A DNA stretch of 64,000 nucleotides from Pterois miles (GCA_947000775.1 CAMQGK010000130.1:8756501-8820500), one strand, 5' to 3'. Counted from the first letter of the stretch, positions 39,175 to 52,807 are shown. Notes: generated by a model not told the origin, from the sequence alone. Made by a program: numbers and translations.

Positions 39175-39800
39175 CTAGAGCTGAAATCATTAGTCAAATA
39201 GTTGAAAAAAGAAAAAATATTTTTGTAATTTTATTTTGAAAAATTTCCTTGTTATTTTCTTGGTCTGAAAATATAGTAAATGTATGTGTTGTCTAGTGTG
39301 TTATAAACTAAAGACAACATTTAACCATGTTATACAGTGACTAAATGGGTTGCAGAAGATCAGAAGAGAAATTAATCGTCATTTATTTTGAAAATTCTCT
39401 GTTTCCTTTCTTGGTATTACACTGCAGTATAGTACAATATGTGTTTTCTAGTGTTTTATGGATTAAAGAGAACAACATTAAAACATGTTATATTGTGATC
39501 TGTGATTAAATGTGTAGCTATCAGTAAAAGATGATGCTTTTGGACACTGATGGAGATATTATACTAGCGCTGAAATTATTGGATGATTAGTTGATCAAAC
39601 GATCAAATATTCATGTTTTATTTTGACATTTTTTGGCTCATTTTTTGGTGTTACAATATAGTTAATTTGTGTGTTTTCTGATGTTTTATTGACAAACGAA
39701 AACAACGTTTAACATGAAAATAACAGCTGGTGACCGCTGCGTTCACAGAAAATAATCGTAACATATGGTTATTGTTTCTCAAGGCAAAATGCCAATAATT
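39175..39800. repeat. Threefold diverged tandem repeat of about 200 bp
   Basis: Similar blocks start near 39175, 39365 and 39560. Each carries GTGTTNTCTRGTGTNTTAT-like and AACATTTAACCATG-like words. They lie in the first cbs intron. Confidence 0.55.
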
Positions 39801-40255
39801 CACTGGTTCCAGCTCCTCCCTGAGAATATTTTTTATTTTATTTTCGTCACTGTAGTAAACCAAAGCATAAATCGCTTTATTGATAAAATAAGACGCAAAT
39901 TAACCGTGAACAGCACAATAGCTACAGCTTCCGGTTGAAATGTTAAACTAAATGACAAAATAAAAGGCAGCTCATTTAAGCTAATAACAGAAGCCACGAA
40001 TCAGCACTGTACACATAAAAATAAAAAACGTAACAATTAACGGCGAATATAATTATAAAAATAAGATACGCGTTTAGTGTCTGCAAAAATAAGCGGATAT
40101 ATAAGTCAAATGATCCGATAAACGATGCAAAGACGACGCGCACTGCGCAGTTTCGGTGTTGCATCAGACCAGACGTGGGTCTCAGTGACCAAACGCCAAA
40201 CAGAGCACCCATCTTTTATATGTGTCCGTATTTATTTTCACTAAATCCCACTCAC

Positions 40256-40480
40256 CTGATGATATAAACGTGGCGAGGAAGCTGAGGACAGAAATCAGTG
40301 ATGACCCGACGTACACGCGCACCCAGGACAACACGGAGTGAGCGAGTTCTGATCGAGGGAACGGTTTTCGTGACGAAACACGTGGACCAAACGGGGAGGG
40401 CGGGGTCAAAGTTTTAGGCCGTTCCCCGATTGGCTGCGGCGAGGGCGTCTGTTTGGTCCGCTCCGCCAATCAGAGCAAAG
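40256..40480 (-). promoter_or_regulatory. cbs: cbs noncoding first exon and GC-rich promoter
   Basis: A good donor on the minus strand (CATCAG|GTGAGT, exon end 40256) pairs with the acceptor at 36868, eight bases before the cbs ATG. Upstream lie an E-box CACGTG (40379-40384), a GC box (about 40393-40406) and CCAAT boxes in both orientations (40429-40433 and 40466-40470). These suggest an NF-Y/Sp1-type CpG promoter. The start site is inferred. Confidence 0.6.
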
Positions 40481-41477
40481 ATTTCTCAATAAGGTCGCTG
40501 TGTTAACTTTAGTTACCAGCACCATCTGTTTACCTTTTATTGACCACAAACATACAGCGTGTACTTTGACGCATGTGACATCTTAACAACTTCTCATGCG
40601 TAGGCTATTACTCCAGAAATACATTTGACTTTTATATAATTATTGTTATTATTTTAGATTTTGGCGAAGTTTGCCAGTTTCTATCAGGGGTGTAGTGAAC
40701 TCATATCAGCTTTAATCAAATTAAATGTCTATAAAACCCAATTTATTTAATTTTAAATGGCTTTTGTTGCCCACACTTTTATATCAGATTACATGGAACG
40801 TCACTTATTTTACTCTGGAACAATAAAGTGATATTTTCCATACTTTTCAGTGCAATTTCTAAACTTAAAACGTCCCCAAATAACCCCATTGTTTTTATTT
40901 TGTTCCTTGTGTTTAATCTTAAACCACCTAAGAAAACAAAACAGAACAGAGGAAACGCCTAGACTGGCTATTCAAGGTTTAGACTGCACAATTCACAGTG
41001 TAATTAAAACAATTATGATTGTAAGAAATGTCTTACAAGTGCCAGGTAATAGTTGTGACAATCGCTGTATTCAGCCATCTATTATGAATTGCGTCACTTC
41101 ACATTTAAAACTGTTTAGGTGGATCTAAAGTTGTACCAGCGTAAATATGATCTAAATGTTAAGAGTGATAGAGAGATAAATGTTTATAAAATTACGATTA
41201 CACCTATATTTAGCAGTAAATGACCAACATGAGTATAATAAAGTAGTATAAGTTTCAGTAAGTCTTTCTAAAAACAGGATCAGAGAATGAGATCAGAACC
41301 TTCAAAACCTCTACCCCTCCTAACCTTAAAGTGGGTGCAATTTCTTGCTTTAAGGCCTCACTAAATTTAACCACATTTGTTTCTAATATTGCATGCAGCC
41401 CTTTCCTTCTCTCCATAATAAGAAATAACTTGATGTTCATATAAGCAAGTGGTGCCGCTGTAGAATTACAAATCTGT
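40481..41477. other. Intergenic interval between cbs and u2af1
   Basis: It is AT-rich DNA without recognisable exons; the frame of 92 codons at 40850-41128 has no similarity I know. Confidence 0.6.
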
Positions 41478-41483
41478 TTTATT
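41478..41483 (-). terminator. u2af1: u2af1 polyadenylation signal
   Basis: TTTATT on the plus strand is AATAAA on the gene strand, 137 bases after the stop, giving a short 3'UTR. Confidence 0.75.
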
Positions 41484-41619
41484 GAGAAAGCGACACAAGC
41501 TTGTCTTAAAAAAAGGGAATAAAAGAAAAAAACACTTCCAACAATTCACCGATAAAGAAAAATAACTGTCATCACTGCTGGGGTTAAGAGGGAGGGATTT
41601 GGTAGGACGTCGGCTTCTT

Positions 41620-44600
41620 TCAGAATCTTCCAGAGCGCTCTCGGTCCCTCGACCTTCTCGGCCTCTCGCGGTCCCGCCGTCGGTCCCTGGAGCGGGAGCG
41701 TCGTTCCCGGGAACGCGAGCGAGAGCGGTGCCTGGCGGTAGAGAAGAAAATATGAATTCACAAATCACAAATCACCCTCAAACATGAATGTTAAACTTTC
41801 GATACCTTTTCCTGCGGCGGCCGTACAACTCCCTTCGAAGCTCCCGCGATATGGGTTTCAGGTGCATGAAGTTGCAGAAGCCACCTCGGGTACACTCTCT
41901 GTAGGGAAACAGCACATGAAGGGTTAAGACTTGCTTGGCTTGACTTGCTGAGAAGCATGCCAGCCCACCACGGAGAACATCTGATCTTTATTTCCCCCAC
42001 ACTAAGTTTGTCCTATCACTGGCAGAGCAAACAACCCCCGATCCAATGGAAAAACACTGTGGGACTCATAAAGGAGACAAGAACAGGTTTCCTCCCTCTG
42101 TGCAAGGACAAAGTTTATCTTTGCATTGAAAAGAAAATGTGGTAATTCACACGGTGCCCATGCAGTGGGTTATGATAGCAGTGCTGGAGGACACGTGCGA
42201 GCTGGAGTCTTATCTAGGCATGTCTGGCTTGGCCTGACGTATTCATTCCACTCTGCGCACAGTTTTTTTATGCTGGCCTTAGGCTTACGGAGTAGTCATT
42301 TAACTCAATGCAGTAATTTAGGGGTATCTGACATGTCCACAGAGCTTTTAAGTAAACCACTGCAGGGTGAAGGGTGAAGCTTTATCTTGGATCATCTAGC
42401 TGCAGGGCAGACGTCCCACCTCACAACGCTGCTGTGAGAGTATTACAAAACTGACAAATATTTGCTGTTAAGATTTCCTGTTGATATTTGCTGACCAGTT
42501 CAAAATGCCCACGGGTGCAGGTAAATTGCTGATAAGAAAAAAAAAAAATGAAAGAAAAGAAAATGGCCTGCTACTTATGAACAAAAACATGGACAACAAG
42601 AACATGTCATACCTCTTTTTCACGGAGGCCATGTGACTATATTGTCAATAAAAAATACTTATGAGGATGAATTTTATCAAATAAAAGACAGCCAAAAGTC
42701 TTTGAACCATGTTGTTCATAACTGGACTTTTAAAGTAACTTTATCTGTAGGCTCCACCACAACAAATTAGCAAGATTTGCTAGCTAAATACTTCGCCTAC
42801 TTAGGCTACGACAGAAGCACAAAAATTAAGGAATAACAACCAAATCAACAAGTCAACAAAAGCAGGCAGGCAAAACGCTTTGCTTCTCAAATGAAAATAC
42901 ATTTTCCGTGGACATAAAATCATTTAGCAATGGCCTCAAAAAACACAAAAGACCAAGTGGAGACAGCCCCAGGCTCCTACAATTTATCTGGTATCACTCA
43001 CCCCATTTCATACTGGCGGCAGCAAGCTTCCCTAAAGTCAGTGACGGGGGAGAGCTCTGCGTGGATGGGTTGGGCATTGAACCAGCGATTGTTCAGGTCC
43101 ATGACTGCTTTCTCTGCATCCTCCTCACGACGAAACTACACACAGAGGGTGTACACACTGGGCATCACTAACAACTTGTGGCAACTAATGTGAAAAAAAT
43201 GAACTTCACTCAGTGACTGCATTTACACTGGAAAATAAATAAACTGTCAAATCATGGAAGCAAGAGAAAAAATGGTCACTTGAAATGTTTTTTTTGGATT
43301 AAACATAAAGTCACGTAACATGGTTTGTTTTGATAGAAGCTCCCACTAAATTGAGCCACATCTTTATGACAATTCTTTTTAAAATCACACTTGCATTAGC
43401 TCCACCTCTCTCCTGAAAACATGAAGGCCGACCTTAACATAAACGTTGCCGACAAGGTGGTCGCCCAAGTTATCGCACACATTCATCTCCTCCACCTCTC
43501 CATACTTCTCCTCCATCTCTGTGAACACTTCCTGTATCGGAAATAAGAGAGGAAAAGAACAGTTAATTAATTAATTAACTCCAAGGGGCTTTTATTTTAT
43601 GTTAAAATGTGCACCTGTTAACAAGGAAGTTGGTTAGCCAGGTTTTACACCTTGTGTGGACGCCACGTTAGGTCGGACCCCACAAATCACACAATAACAC
43701 ACGCAAACGATCTGTGAGGTTAAATCACTATTTCTGTCAGTGTAGTCTGGTGGCTTTGAAGAGAGTATAGACAACGGCTTCAGTTCCTCATTGGAAAGGG
43801 CTGTCTGACGGTGAGGTAAATAAACTGTGGACGGGAATAGTAGAAAAGTTTGAAAGTGCATATACTGAAAATATTGTACTTTATCTGCCACCAGGCTGCC
43901 CTTTCTGATCGGGAACTGAAGCCGTTACAAAACTGTCTTCAAAGCAGCCAGGCTCCATTGAAAAAAAAAAAATGCAGTGATTTTACCACACAGAACAGAG
44001 AAGTTGCTGATCGACCGCTGCCTCGATCGGTTAGTTATGTTATTATATGACTTTAGCACACAGCAGTATATCGCTTAGCTTCCATGCCGGTACTCCTGTC
44101 TGCTTCTCCAAACTGGGAGCGTGCCGACCGCCATCTAAGTTACTGTAGGTAAAATTATTGTTTTATTTAGTCATTTATTAATCATATGACCTGTATGGTT
44201 ACCACATTTTTATCCGATTTATTCTTGTATGTTTTGCATAATGATCTTGTCTGTGAAAAGCGCTTATAAATAAATTTTAATAAAATTTGACTGCATTTTT
44301 TGCGCCCTCAGATTCATTGCTGTTAATGTAGACATGTGGCAGGTGCGTACAAATGTGGGAGCGACGCCGTTATGACAAGTAAGCGCTCCCGACAGTTGTG
44401 CCCCGAAATAAAAACAGTTCAGCAGTTCATTCGCACGTCATGTTGGGAAGAACAACCAATCACAGCCCTATCTTTTCTTTCTTCCATCAGTCTATGTAAA
44501 TATGGAGACGTTAATCATTTTAGCGCAGGGTAACCCAGAGCTTTACGACTTGTCCCACAGACTATCCTAACCAAAATATGAATGTTTGAATACACAAGGA

Positions 44601-47600
44601 ACATCACTGGGAAGTTACAGAATGTTACAATAACCTCAAACCAAATAAAATAATGAACCTGCCCTTTTAATAAAGAGATGATTAAGTTTAAAAAAACATA
44701 TTCCTGCTGTGTAAATATTAGCTCCTAAATGACTATTGCTTCAACACAAACTGAGCATATTTAGGCAATGTCATGTTGCTCCTCTTGACTGCTACCAAAA
44801 GGCAGATAACACAGTTGTGACATTACATTGTGGTATGTGTGAAATGAAGACAAAAGGTTGCTCACCTCAAAGAACTCGTCATAATGCTCCTGCATTTCCA
44901 CATCGCTGACGGCACCTACAAAAAAAAAAAAAAAAAAAAAAAAGCCAGCAAACAACAGTCAAGATTGACGTGAGGTGGACTGGGATAAAAGACAATCTTC
45001 AAATGGACTGTGTGGCTTTTGACAAACAAGTCTAACTGTAGCATACCTCTCACTATAACAGTTACACCCTGTAAACATAGATCAGAAAGGTATGTATGTT
45101 ACATGTTGCCAGAAAAACAGACTAGTCTCTCCCAACCTATTCCACTGAAGCAGGGTAAAAACTAGAGCTGACCCCTCTTAGCCTTGTCCTGCTACTGCAG
45201 TATTTTTGTTTGTTTATCTTTGTTTTACCTTGTAAACATGTATATCATGTGCATTGGGGCCATGACTTGATATCATATTATTTTTGGGAAAATTTTTTGG
45301 CTATAACATCAAGGAGGACTTCCTAAGTTGAGGACAGCACTAGTAGAAACCTACTCAGTGAATCAGAAGTGTGTAATCAGTGTGAAACTGTTACTTGTAA
45401 AGCAAAGAACACAGACACAGGAAGTTAATTATAGCTTTTTGAGTTTAACACATCTGTTTCACATCAACAAAATGAAGGATCTGACACCAAAACTGTGCAC
45501 ATTATGGTACGATAGAGGGAGTTTGAGTTTTCGGCCAGGAAAACATGCAGAACAGCATGAGGCCTGTTATTCTATCGAGGAAATGATGTGATGCGTCAGA
45601 CACCTCTAGAAGACATGTTCCTACACTACGCCAGATTCATGTGGGGAGGTGTGAAATTAAGTGCTGGAGGGTCCTGCAGATGAAGGGAGAACTTACAGTG
45701 TAAACCATCAGCAGACTGGGCAGAGTTTTGAAGGTTATGAAGGTAAATGTTCAAGAGGGAAATGGTCTGAAATACAAAACGTAAACTTCTGTGACATAAA
45801 TCAACCAAAATAAAAGAGCTGAGGAAGAAAAAAATTTGATTAGAAGTTTTTCTGTCAGTAAATTGCGGCCTTTAGTTATTACATGTTGTCAGTTGTGGGT
45901 AATTCAGGCTGCGTTCAAAATCTCAGTAATCTATTATTATTATTATTGGAAGTGAAGCTCATTGCCTGCACATCTCACCGGTTTAGATTTTGAGATATTT
46001 CCCTCTACTTTTTAATTATTTTTTTTTGTAATAATAGGCAACAATTTTAGGTGTGTGTATACTTGATTTAATTCCCACTTTATATTAGAGATTATGGCAC
46101 AAACATTTTAATTTATTTAAGGATTTCAAATGAAACATAACGCCCCAGAGGTCATACATGTTTGTATTCAAGCTGAAACGTTTAAATTTTTCTATTGTTT
46201 TGATTGTGATTTTTTTTTAATGAATGCAATCTTGATACTTTATTTACCACATATATTTTATACCCAGACTTCACTGCTCTGGTGCAACCTTGTAAAACAC
46301 AACTGTAAGCCTTCTCATTCACAATGGATCACGTTACTGGCTGATACATCTCAAGAGTTATTTATTAATGGAAGTAGGTGCTGAATGGATGTGAATGACC
46401 TCAAGCGATATACAAAAATATTAAAAATTTCTAATCTGTTGCACGTGAACATGGCCAAAGGATATGAACATAAAAAATTAAGCTCTAATCATCCTTTAAC
46501 CTCCTCCACTCCTTGAGGGTGATGGTGCGTTTGAATATTTCTGCATAACAGGGTCCTTAAACAGTCTTTGAATTACATAAAATGGGTAATAATAATATTA
46601 ATATACAACATATATTATAAATTAGGTTTCACTATAAAGCTGAGACTCTTGTGGATCAAATCAGCCTAATTGTATTCATGTGTGACGATGTTAGCCCCCA
46701 TAGTAGCCATTTCACTGTAGTAAAACTCTACCCCTCTGTATAAAATGACCTGTGGTGACCTCTAGGATAATCACAGCCTCATGTAGCTTTACAGCCACAA
46801 TCTAGAGACCTGAGCATTCAGAAGATGGGTGGCTTTCCTAGCTAGATTGACAATAAGTTATAAGAATAAGAACAAGTTTCTGAGCAGTTTACACAACAGA
46901 AGTGCAAATTCAAATATGGCGTCTGACGGAAAACACAAAAGTAAACTGTAAGGCCCTCCTGCCCATAACACACTTACCTGTATGAGAGGAACTGCTCCAG
47001 CTCTACTAGACTGGCTCACCATGTTAAATGCAGACACACACTTGTAAGTATTCTACCGTAATAAGCACAGTTAGGACTGTTTTGGTGTGAAGACTCTAGC
47101 TAGAGCTACACTAGGCTGAAAAAACGACAGAATCAGGTGTTTGTGCTTTTTGTTCCAAGTAGGTAATAACTGACGCATGAGTATTTGGTTTGGGATACTT
47201 TGGAGATAACAGGGTCACACAACCGGGTCTCCACTTAACACGGCTGCGGCGGTACCTCACATCTGTTGTGATATGTGAGCACCACTTTTAGGAAGCTGAC
47301 AAATGTTTAACTTACAGCGAGAAGCGTCGGCCGTCTGTGCGCTGTTCTGGGGATTACGGTAGATGTTCTGAATCAAGATAGTCTGCAGGGGGAAGAAGAA
47401 AAAAGCAGTCAGATGATGAATGTCTAGTGTTGTGCTATTTCAAATGAACTTCTCCTTTTTATGGTCATGCAGGCACAAAATCCCTTGAAACTGGATAAAG
47501 ACGGTGATGATTATGTGTGGCATAGCTCAACTCTATCATACATAACCTCCTCTGAAAAGTGTTAAGTTTAGCAGCCTGTAAGCCAACCGGTGTCTGCATT

Positions 47601-50600
47601 TATGTGTCACACTTGCTCCATTTGAACACATTAGCTCATTCTTCTTCAGAATAACTTCTGTAAACCACCTTCGCCTGCCAACAAAGACTGCTTAAAATGT
47701 TTAATTTCACAGGGAAAGAACAAAATTGCATTTGTCAAATTCTCTTATGTCGCAAATATGAGCGCTGAAATACTGCTGGGAATAGGAAATGACTTGACAC
47801 AGACGGAAATGGATGGCAGGACAGGTTTCTTTGTTGACTCGGCACAAATTAAACCAAATATTTGCATGGGTTTGGACCAATATGTGCAGAGCGTGTGTAG
47901 GGGAATACACACATGCTTAACATGTAAAAACAAAACACACTTTTGGAATAATAGCTAAAATATATGCAGACAAACACTTTTGTCTCTCAGGTCTAAAAGC
48001 CAAATGAAACGGGCCAATATGCTAAATAAAATGAAACATGCAAATTTTCACCTATTAGATGAATATGAAATATTTTTACAAACAGATCAGCTCATGAGAT
48101 ATCAGCTACATCCACATTGATATGAGTGTGCACACAAGTGCAGACGTAGCTGCTGTGACATCACCCTTTGGTTTCAGTGGACTGCCAGTTTGAAGTCTCG
48201 AGTTTGGCATTTTGGCTAACGCCATCTTGGTTTCTGTCATCACCATCTTGATTTTTTGCAACCACAAGATACAAGAACACAAGATAGCCATGCCCTAAAG
48301 CAAATATTGACTTTTGACTATAAATGGGACCATAATTTACAAAATGAACATCATGCTGTATTGAAAAAGAAAGCAACTGCAAAAAATAGCAATTGAGACC
48401 AAAACTCAAGTTTACATTGTTTACTGAGGTAATAAATCAAGTGAGAAGTAGGATCATTTTCTCATAGACTTCTATACAATCAGACTTCTTTTAGCAACCA
48501 GAGGAGTCGCCCCCTGCTGGCTGTTAGAGAGAATGCAGGTTTAAGACACTTCAGCATTGGCTTCACTTTTCAGACCAGGAGGTAGCCCACTGGTTTTAAC
48601 TCCCGTTTCAGTAATAATGTCCATCCATACTAAAATGCCTGAAAACGCATATCACATGACCATTCATGTACATTTGGGCATGTGTGTGCTGATGTAAACT
48701 AGGGAGGCACTAATAATATAATTGGATATCGGGCCAATACTGACTCAAATAGCTGGATCGGGTATCTGTGACAATGGGGCCAATCTATTCAGTTCTATTT
48801 TATGCTTATATACTAGGTACATTAAATTGTACTGCCTGTTAGTTCTGAAGATTTGCTTTACTAAGTTACTGGTGTGTCATTCATTATTTCAATAAGAAAT
48901 AACTTAAATAACTTACATTTATTTCTTATATTTTGTTTTATAAAGAAAGGAAATCAATATTTAAGCCAGGTCTGATGTGGCCTTATACATAAAAGAGTGA
49001 TCCCAGTCACTTCCGCACAGTGAGGCATACAGATTATTCATTAAACACTGGTACCTTATCAGAACTCAGTATCGGCTGATACCCAGAGCTCAGGTATCAT
49101 GCATGCCTAACATACAGTACACAAAAAGCAGACTATTTACTCTGCTGTTGATTGCTTCAATGTAAACATTAGTAGCATTATAAAGTGCTAGCATAGACAA
49201 CAAAGTCAGCATTGCCTGTAATTCATTATCCATGTTGAATAAACCACTGGCAGTCATAATTTGATATAGAGAAGGACATTGTAATTGATAAGAACCAATC
49301 AGAAAGCAAACATATGAGTAGTGTGGGCGCTAGTGTGAACATAGCAAAAGTTATATGCTTTAAATGAAAATATATTAATGTGAATATAGCCATAGAGTCT
49401 TCACACAATATCCACTGGTTGAATTGGCTGTGATATGGTTGTGTGCCTTGATGAGTCAGAGGATGAGATATTTCAACAACTGTGGCTCAGGAATCAAAGC
49501 AGGTCATCCATTCACAGCAGGGTTGTCGGTTCGACTCCCAACTACATGCCGGTATGTCCTTGAGCAAGAAACTGAACCCCCAAGATGCTTCAGATCACTG
49601 GCGCCTTGCATGGCAGCCTTACAGTGTGTGTGTGAATGGCTGAATGAGAGGCAAACTGTACAACACCTCGTCTTTTGAGGCAAAAAAAGTGCCATACAGG
49701 TGCAGTCTATTACCATTAACGCAATAAAGCCATTATTTTAGGAGAAACACTTTTATGGGATCATCACCTGGCTGAATGTTGGTTTGTTGTGCAATCTCGA
49801 GCAGCGGTCTCCATGTCTGCAAGCGCCGATTTTGAAATAGAAGGAACAATTGACCCTGGAAAAGAAGGAAAAGTGTCATCATACTTAGAGTTTACTTTAG
49901 TTTCAATTGAGTTGATCGAGGCTATACAACTCACAACACACTATTTCTCATCTGTGGATACATAACAGGACAAAATATACTATTATATTTTTATAAAGGT
50001 TCAGTAATTTCCTAAAAAAAAAAAAAGGAGCTTGGCGCTGTAGTGGGAAAACGTGGCTAAACAGGAGTAAACAGTGTATTTGTTAGGGACTATTTTCAGC
50101 CGCGGATTTTGTGCACTATTAAGTATTTCGGGCACCAGCGCAGCGGTGTGGCTCACTGATGTGTTGGCTCACTGATGAATAGATACTTTTGACAACGATC
50201 GCACTAAAAACGCTATATCAAGCTTTGTAGCTTTGTTTGATTTGTTTACGATATGAAAATGATTCAGCGTATTATGCATTCAAAATCAGACAAGTACTAT
50301 GTTTAGTCTTCACTTATTTGAATGAGTGAAATGAAGCCTCTGCTTGGCTTCATCTCAACTGATTAAGTTAGTTAGCAGTTTTATTTTGGCATTTCAGATA
50401 CCACACCTTGTGTGAACTGCACTAGTGCAATGATATTTACATTATTGCAATATTCACTGTTATAATTTGTAAAGTTTATTGTGTGTGGGGTGTATTTTTT
50501 TGTACAACACCGGTGAAACAGAACAAAACAACCCGCCTGAGCAAGGTAGCTACTCTGCTAACGAGATCATTAATCACCCAACCTACACGTTACCTGGCTA

Positions 50601-50951
50601 TTTAATAACCCACAATAGTTACGCGTTTACCTACAAAGTAGTGAACATTTTGCAAAATGACACATTTGAGCGCAAACTAAGCAGCACACAGCAGCTGCAG
50701 GTTAGCTGAGGTGCCTTCATGAGTTCCATTCAATGTGTTAGCCGAGCGTTAGCTTCCTGTTGCTAATGTTAGCTTGACCAGGATCTTCAGCGGCGCTGCG
50801 GCTACAAAATGAGCCCGACTGGCGGTGAAACAGAACCGCTACAAACATACTTTTCACAACACTCTACGTTCAGGCCACTCTTACAACAAATATTGTCTAA
50901 AACTTACTTGTCTTTCTCTGTGCCGAAAATGGATGCCAGGTACTCCGCCAT
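41620..50951 (-). CDS. u2af1: Splicing factor U2AF small subunit (U2AF35)
   Basis: U2AF1 recognises the AG at 3' splice sites and, with U2AF2, helps U2 snRNP bind. Coding exons in transcript order: 50951-50908, 49855-49768, 47382-47316 (exon Ab), 44915-44866, 43531-43433, 43135-43002, 41898-41806, 41731-41620. They total 687 bases, 228 aa. The protein starts MAEYLASIFGTEKDK. The first CCCH zinc finger ends CRHGDRCSRLH, including S34, the human cancer hotspot. The UHM domain follows (MQEHYDEFFE, GNVYVKF), then the second CCCH finger (CTRGGFCNFMH) and a short RS domain ending ERSGRF as in human. The Gly-rich run of human U2AF1 is absent. A second version of exon 3 lies at 45766-45697. The long T-run before the 44915 exon is its polypyrimidine tract. 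Confidence 0.97.
45697..45766 (-). CDS. u2af1: Alternative (mutually exclusive) exon 3 of u2af1
   Basis: It is a 70-base exon with acceptor TTTCAG and donor GTAAGT. It encodes TISLLNIYLHNLQNSAQSAD followed by GLH, matching the U2AF1a version of exon 3 (vertebrate TIALLNIYRNPQNSSQ). Exon Ab at 47382-47316 encodes the U2AF1b version (TILIQNIYRNPQNSAQ). Order and frame match the mammalian gene. This copy has one extra codon and lost the otherwise constant RNP, so it may be diverging or decaying. Confidence 0.8.
46480..46960 (+). repeat. Interspersed repeat shared with 19.2-19.6 and 62.2-62.4 kb
   Basis: It carries AAGCTGAGACTCTTGTGG, GTGTGACGATGTTAG, GTGACCTCTAGGATAATC and ACACAACAGAAGTGC. It lies in u2af1 intron 2 (between exon 2 and Ab ends at 47.3 kb, so downstream of Ab). 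Confidence 0.6.
49470..49740 (+). mobile_element. tRNA-derived SINE in u2af1 intron 2
   Basis: A tRNA-like head (GTGGCTCAGGAATC, B box GGTTCGACTCCC) is followed by CCTTGAGCAAGAAACTGAAC and GTGTGTGTGAATGGCTGAAT, a well-known fish SINE layout. Confidence 0.8.
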
Positions 50952-51060
50952 TTTCGGCTCGTCGGAGACGTATTGATCGACGTCATTACGTAAAGGGACT
51001 GCGCAGTCGCCACCTCCCGAGGACTTCCACTGTCCCTGAACGCCACATGCCTGCGCTGTT
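50952..51060 (-). promoter_or_regulatory. u2af1: u2af1 promoter region with CRE-like site
   Basis: Just upstream of the ATG is CpG-bearing sequence with GACGTCAT at 50979-50986, a seven-of-eight match to the CRE palindrome. No TATA box is evident. The start site is inferred. Confidence 0.45.
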
Positions 51061-52807
51061 GTTCCACAAAATAAACATTATATTTCTCAACAGCAACGAT
51101 TTCCTTCATTTCTCTGATAACCCTGCTTGTCACAATGCTCGAATTTTACTTATACTTTAATAGCAGGAGAGTAACAGCCGTGGAAAGTAGACTTGATACA
51201 TGTACCGCATAAGTGAGACACTTGTACTTTAAATAGTACTCAGTAGTATAGTACTTTAAAAAGTTAAATATATATTACTATTCAAAATTACTGTTACTTC
51301 TGATTCCCACATAATTCTGTGCTTTTACTTAAATTAAATTTTGAATGCAGCACTTGTAATGGAGTATTTTTTTTACAGTCAGGTATTGTTACTCCTACTT
51401 TGGAGGATCTAAATATTGTACTTTCATTCCACTATAATTATCTGACAGAAGGTTGATATGAAAAACATAGTAAACTCATATAATGCACCTATAATATCAC
51501 AGCTTGTTAAAGGTGGGCCCACATTTCACAAATGCAAATACTTTTGTATGGGTAAAATTTTGACCGTAGAACTTTTATTGGAGTATTTATCTAGATTTTG
51601 GTTGGCCTATTTTACTACACATATTTGTCCAGAGTTTTAAAGGTACACAAGTTGGGATACTTACAAGAGATAGATTAAACCTGTAGTAGGTAGTATATTT
51701 ATGGCACGATTGGGCACAAAAATCCAAAATAACCTTTCAGCATATTGTAATTCAAGTCATTCCTCATGGCTCTGTTTTTAAACTTTAAATAAATCTAACC
51801 TGTGATGGAAGAGCGTTCCTATTGGCTGTGCTCTGGCTGGTGGGCAGTGCTTGGTATTTCCTCAACAGATCTCAACATGGCTGCTGGGTCACAAACTTTC
51901 TCATTTCACAGCTTAACAGTAACTACAAGTTGTTTCTGGAAACATTTGACGTGAGAAATAGTCATTACAGTAACAGAATATTGATTCATATTTGATCAAC
52001 GCTGCCTAGATTGAATGACTGATCGGAATTGGTGAATGACTTTAGAGAGGCCACAGAAGACATTAAGCAACTGTCTAAATACTGCTCTCTGTGACTAATA
52101 AACTTAACTTGATGTGTAAAATTGCTGGAGTGGTCCTTAAACCTGAATGAGGCCGACTCATTGACGGATCAGCAGTCCACAGGCTGATAGCAACCACACA
52201 ATTCAACAGCGAGGGCATTAAAAGAGGCCACAGCATCCCCACCTCCCGTTCATTGCACTGCTTATCCTCCTCTGAAACCACACTGCTGTGCACAAGGCCG
52301 CACAAGTTTGCAGGAGACGCAGACGGCGAAGGTGAAAGTAAGGGAGAGGGGGGGAGGAAGTCAAGCTTGAAGAGAGAGAGACAGTGAACCACAGACGCTG
52401 AGTGATGAAGAAGTCACTGTCAAGGTGCACAGACTGAAACAAGACTCGGAAATGAAGAGAGAGGTAATGTGAGAGAGGGAGATTGTCGTGAAGATCTTTG
52501 CTATCATAGCAGGGTCAGCAACTGGAACTGTGGGAACCCCCCCAGTCGGAGATGTTTTACAGCAGCATTTAGAGAAGCAAGCCCACCCACGACCTTCTCC
52601 CCCCCTCTCCGGTGCACTCACCGCCCCTACTTTAAAAGGGAAAGGTAGGGAGTGAGCAGCAGAAGGAGGAAGCAGCATGTGGCTCCAACCTGAGCTTCAG
52701 CACTTCTCTGTTTTGTTTAACTAAATAATGATGTGCTTGGAGGAATATTTCCCACTTGGGTTGGCCGTGACTGGAAGATGACAGGACGTTTTCTGAGGGT
52801 TCCCATC
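51061..52807. other. Gene-free interval between divergent u2af1 and the BTLA-like gene
   Basis: It holds repeats: about 51235-51640 is a diverged relative of the 4.6-5.1 kb repeat, and 51790-52060 matches 650-900. No exon is recognised; the short frames near 52.1-52.7 kb lie in a purine-rich stretch. The 5'UTR and promoter of the next gene should lie in its right end. Confidence 0.6.

Noticed and set aside
52733..52807. Earlier start codons for the first BTLA-like gene (52733 or 52778)
   Set aside because: They would add a charged stretch before the signal peptide; the tandem copy aligns from the methionine at 52808.
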